Shown here: positions 61,379 to 64,000 of the stretch, one piece after another | Position numbering within the stretch: the stretch's first letter is position 1 | Layout: each line of letters starts with the position of its first letter | NCBI GenBank assembly: GCA_020636495.1 | Contig: JACJXQ010000009.1 | Coordinates: 62,001 to 126,000, forward strand | Length of the DNA: 64,000 bases | From: Chitinophagales bacterium | GTDB taxonomy: Bacteria; Bacteroidota; Bacteroidia; Chitinophagales; Chitinophagaceae | Direction of reading: 5' to 3' | Program-made: the position numbers and the translations under genes | Notes under the pieces: model-generated | Told to the model about the DNA's origin: nothing | What the model saw: the letters and a program-made list of their open reading frames with translations, nothing else | Databases searched by the model: none

Positions 61379-62893
61379 ATGGAACGTAAGATAGGTGCCG
61401 CGTTGATATCAGTATTTTATAAAGATGGCCTGGAGCCGATAGTGCGCAAACTGCACAAACTGGGAGTGACAATATACTCGACAGGTGGCACACAATCATT
61501 TATAGAAGAGGCGGGTATCCCCTGTGTATCTGTTGAAAGTGTTACCAGCTACCCTTCTATACTGGGAGGTAGGGTTAAGACCCTGCACCCGAAAGTATTC
61601 GGCGGCATCCTTGCCCGCCGCGACCTGCCTGAAGATCAGCAGCATGTATCTGAATATCAGATACCCCTGTTCGACCTGGTGATAGTGGACCTGTATCCAT
61701 TCGAGGAGACTGTAAAAAGCACTACCGACGAGAAAAAGATCATCGAGAAGATAGACATAGGTGGAGTATCGCTGATTCGTGCAGCAGCCAAGAACTATAA
61801 TGATGTATGCATCATAGCATCGCGCAACCAATACAGCGGCCTGCTGGACCTTCTGAATGAAAAAGGTGGTAATACCTCGATAGCTGACCGTAAAAAATAT
61901 GCAGCTGCAGCCTTTACAGAGTGCGCACACTACGATGTAGCTATAGCCGACTATTTTGCCCGCACTGAAGAAAGCAACGAGTTCCAGTTGTCAGTAGCAG
62001 GTAAGCAATCACTGCGTTACGGTGAGAACCCACACCAGGATGCAGCTTTTTATGGTGATATTAATGCCATTTTCGATAAGCTGAATGGTAAAGAACTTTC
62101 TTACAACAACCTGGTGGATGTGGATGCTGCCTGCCAGATAATAGCAGAGTTCAGCCGACCTGCCTTCGCAGTTATTAAACATACAAACGTATGTGGTGTA
62201 GCTCAACGTGATAACGTAGAAGAAGCATGGGATGCAGCCCTTGCAGGTGACCCTGAAAGTGCTTTTGGTGGTGTACTCATCACTAACCAGACCATCAATA
62301 TGGCCGTAGCGCAAAAAATAAGCGAATTGTTCTTCGAGATATTGATAGCACCTGCTTTTGATGCCGATGCACTGGAGCTACTGAAAGGCAAGAAGAATAG
62401 GATACTGTTGCAACAGAAAGAAACATTCTACCCTGAAAGGGAATACAAACGTATACTGAACGGCACTTTGGTACAGCAGGCCGACAAAGGAAATTATGCA
62501 GAGTGGACAGAAGCAAGCTCCCGCAATAGTACGGAAGCTGAAAAAGCTGATATGGAGTTTGCCAACATCGTTTGTAAGCACCTGAAATCTAACGCTATAG
62601 CACTGGTTAAGAACAAACAACTGGTGGGTAAAGGTTGCGGCCAGACGAGCCGTATAGATGCACTGCGCCAGTCGATAGATAAGTCGAAGCATTTTGGCTT
62701 TTCATTAGAGGGTGCGGTTCTGGCTTCAGACGCTTTCTTCCCTTTTGATGATTGTGCACGTATGGCGCACGAAGTTGGTATTACGGCTATTATTCAGCCG
62801 GGGGGTTCTGTAAGGGACAATGACACCGTACAATATTGTAAGGATAACAACATTGCCCTGGTACTTACTAAGACAAGGCATTTCAAACACTAA
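61379..62893 (+). CDS. purH: Bifunctional AICAR formyltransferase / IMP cyclohydrolase
   Basis: Performs the last two steps of purine synthesis. The N-terminal MGS-like cyclohydrolase domain begins ERKIGAALISVFYKDGLEPI and has YSTGGTQSFIEEAGIP and GGRVKTLHPKVFGGILARR by parts. The formyltransferase domain has LRYGENPHQDAAFYG, the catalytic KH in IKHTNVCGVA, and ends GITAIIQPGGSVRDND. 504 residues. It stands under its own promoter box. purS of the same pathway is 53 kb away in this window. Confidence 0.96.
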   Translation: MERKIGAALISVFYKDGLEPIVRKLHKLGVTIYSTGGTQSFIEEAGIPCVSVESVTSYPSILGGRVKTLHPKVFGGILARRDLPEDQQHVSEYQIPLFDLVIVDLYPFEETVKSTTDEKKIIEKIDIGGVSLIRAAAKNYNDVCIIASRNQYSGLLDLLNEKGGNTSIADRKKYAAAAFTECAHYDVAIADYFARTEESNEFQLSVAGKQSLRYGENPHQDAAFYGDINAIFDKLNGKELSYNNLVDVDAACQIIAEFSRPAFAVIKHTNVCGVAQRDNVEEAWDAALAGDPESAFGGVLITNQTINMAVAQKISELFFEILIAPAFDADALELLKGKKNRILLQQKETFYPEREYKRILNGTLVQQADKGNYAEWTEASSRNSTEAEKADMEFANIVCKHLKSNAIALVKNKQLVGKGCGQTSRIDALRQSIDKSKHFGFSLEGAVLASDAFFPFDDCARMAHEVGITAIIQPGGSVRDNDTVQYCKDNNIALVLTKTRHFKH

Positions 62894-62914
62894 AATAATT
62901 ACTATTTTAGGTCT

Positions 62915-63493
62915 ATGGTCTCAATACTCATAGACGATGAACTATTACTGCGCTCCCTGCAACCGGGTGATGCGCAGGAATTGTTTGAACTTATCGATTC
63001 ATCGCGAGACCATCTGCGACCGTGGTTCCCATGGGTGAATATGACCACTAAGCCTGAGCATTCTCTTCAGTTCATACAGCAGTCTATTGCACAACAGAAT
63101 GCGCAGGAAGGCCTGGCACTTGGTATCATTTACAAGCGAAAGCTGGTAGGCAGCATGGGTATGCACAACTGGGACCACAACCTGAAAAAAGCACACCTCG
63201 GATACTGGATAGCTAAAGACTATGAGAACAAAGGCATTGTAAACACCTGCCTGAAAAGTTTTATTGACTTCCTTTTTGACAAAGCGGGGCTGAATAAAGC
63301 AGAGATACACTTTATGGTATCAAACAAGCGTAGCGCAGCCGTAGCCGAGAAACTGAAATTTAAAGTTGAAGGCATTATACGTCAGAACTATCTGCTACAT
63401 GGCAAGTATCATGATATTGTCGTTACCGGACTGCTCAGGTCAGAGTGGCCGGGACTGCCCGAAAGCAAGGGCAAACAGTTTAAGGCTACTTAG
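62915..63493 (+). CDS. GNAT family acetyltransferase, RimJ/RimL type
   Basis: 192 residues with the RimL-like opening LRSLQPGDAQELFELIDSSRDHLRPWFPW by its ends, the motif A region LGYWIAKDYENKGIVNTCLKS by its ends (acetyl-CoA pyrophosphate loop), and NKRSAAVAEKLKFKVEGIIRQ by its ends. It is likely to acetylate an N-terminal or side-chain amine of a protein such as a ribosomal one, but the target is unknown. It lies 21 bases after purH, and its end overlaps the convergent lpxD by 8 bases. Confidence 0.9.
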   Translation: MVSILIDDELLLRSLQPGDAQELFELIDSSRDHLRPWFPWVNMTTKPEHSLQFIQQSIAQQNAQEGLALGIIYKRKLVGSMGMHNWDHNLKKAHLGYWIAKDYENKGIVNTCLKSFIDFLFDKAGLNKAEIHFMVSNKRSAAVAEKLKFKVEGIIRQNYLLHGKYHDIVVTGLLRSEWPGLPESKGKQFKAT

Positions 63494-64000
63494 CAGTACT
63501 CATAAGCTTCTCCCATATTTCAGGTATACGTTTTACCCAGTTCAGTTCGCGCATTTTGCTGCGGGCATCCTCTACAGGACTTCCAAAGTACACCTTCCCC
63601 CCCTCAATACTCTGACCCACGCCACTTTGTGCGTATACTATAGCACCTTTACCGATAGTCAGGTCTTTACTCACACCAACCTGGCCCCAGAGTATTACCT
63701 CATCTTCTATAATTGCCTTACCACCTATACCTACCTGGCCTGCAAACAGGCAATTCTTGCCTATGACAGCACCATGACCTATATGTATATGATTATCCAA
63801 TTTGGTGCCGGCACCAATGATGGTATCACCACTTACCCCTTTATCGATTGCACAACCTGCACCTATCTCCACGTCATCGCCAATAATAACACGACCGCAG
63901 CTTTCCAGTTTGTCATACTGTACATTCCGTTCCTTACGGCGCTTAAAATAAAAAGCATCAGCCCCCAGCACTGTGCCTGAATGTATAATAACGTTATCGC
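63486..64000 (-). CDS. lpxD: UDP-3-O-acylglucosamine N-acyltransferase LpxD-like, C-terminal part
   Basis: The frame is open to the right edge; about 171 C-terminal residues are seen. They form a left-handed beta-helix of hexapeptide repeats (VIIGDDVEIGAGCAID, TIIGAGTKLDNHIHIGHGAVIG) with the His-rich active-site turn HIHIGHG, a KNCLFAGQVGIGG turn, and a helical C-terminus (MRELNWVKRIPEIWEKL). The GADAFYFKRR segment replaces the more usual GADGFGF of LpxD, and the C-terminus is LpxD-like. It could be a second LpxD paralogue, as Bacteroidota sometimes carry two. Confidence 0.85.
   Translation of the reverse strand, partial: DNVIIHSGTVLGADAFYFKRRKERNVQYDKLESCGRVIIGDDVEIGAGCAIDKGVSGDTIIGAGTKLDNHIHIGHGAVIGKNCLFAGQVGIGGKAIIEDEVILWGQVGVSKDLTIGKGAIVYAQSGVGQSIEGGKVYFGSPVEDARSKMRELNWVKRIPEIWEKLMSTAK

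Overview
The window reads as a chromosomal segment of a Bacteroidota bacterium, most like Chitinophagia/Sphingobacteriia. Supporting features are a type IX secretion sorting domain at the left edge, TonB-dependent and beta-barrel receptors, bacillithiol synthesis (bshC), TAnnTTTG-type promoter boxes, many TTG-initiated frames without clear Shine-Dalgarno sites, and a Rho factor with a long charged disordered insert. Coding density is high. Apart from a few repeat-rich gaps there is no sign of phage, transposon or CRISPR.

Layout. 1-2.9 kb: the end of a probable HmuY-like heme-binding protein and a HmuR-like TonB receptor. 2.9-4.2 kb: rpiB and tatC. 4.3-6.9 kb: an ECF sigma factor, a membrane protein joining an anti-sigma-like cytoplasmic region to a trypsin-like protease, and two small acidic lipoproteins. 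All three transcription units carry the same promoter, GGTTACC-N14-RTATWAAY, so this looks like a self-contained envelope stress regulon. 7-20.8 kb: housekeeping (rsmI, purS, pssA, bshC, radC, folC, tonB), a sugar-phosphate transferase with an oxidoreductase and a lipoprotein, a CXXCH protein and a radical SAM enzyme. 20.9-26.3 kb: a two-component pair, a small gene behind two palindromic sites, an FAD oxidase, and PadR/PspC genes.

27.8-32.2 kb is the most unusual part: a WYL-domain regulator divergent from the RNA ligase gene rtcB, then about 620 bases without a convincing protein gene, then a slipin (SPFH) gene and a strong terminator. The gap holds tandem tRNA-like modules. T-arms and D-arms are joined through acceptor-like hairpins closed by CUUG, the anticodon arm of the middle unit is collapsed, and a last unit resembles a 5' tRNA half with anticodon CAG. 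I interpret this as an RNA-repair operon with a built-in tRNA-mimic RNA.

32.2-44.1 kb: tRNA-Ala(GGC), lpxB, a ComA-like enzyme, aroE, a DAHP synthase/chorismate mutase fusion, truB, rho, pheS and several envelope proteins. 44.1-46.8 kb is repeat-rich: a 48-bp unit in three exact copies, GC-rich palindromes, a three-member interspersed hairpin family and a T11G10 homopolymer. 46.8-64 kb: envelope proteins, an outer-membrane barrel receptor, paired membrane paralogues, a FadN-like beta-oxidation protein followed by a TPR protein and comEC, then purH, a GNAT and a truncated lpxD.
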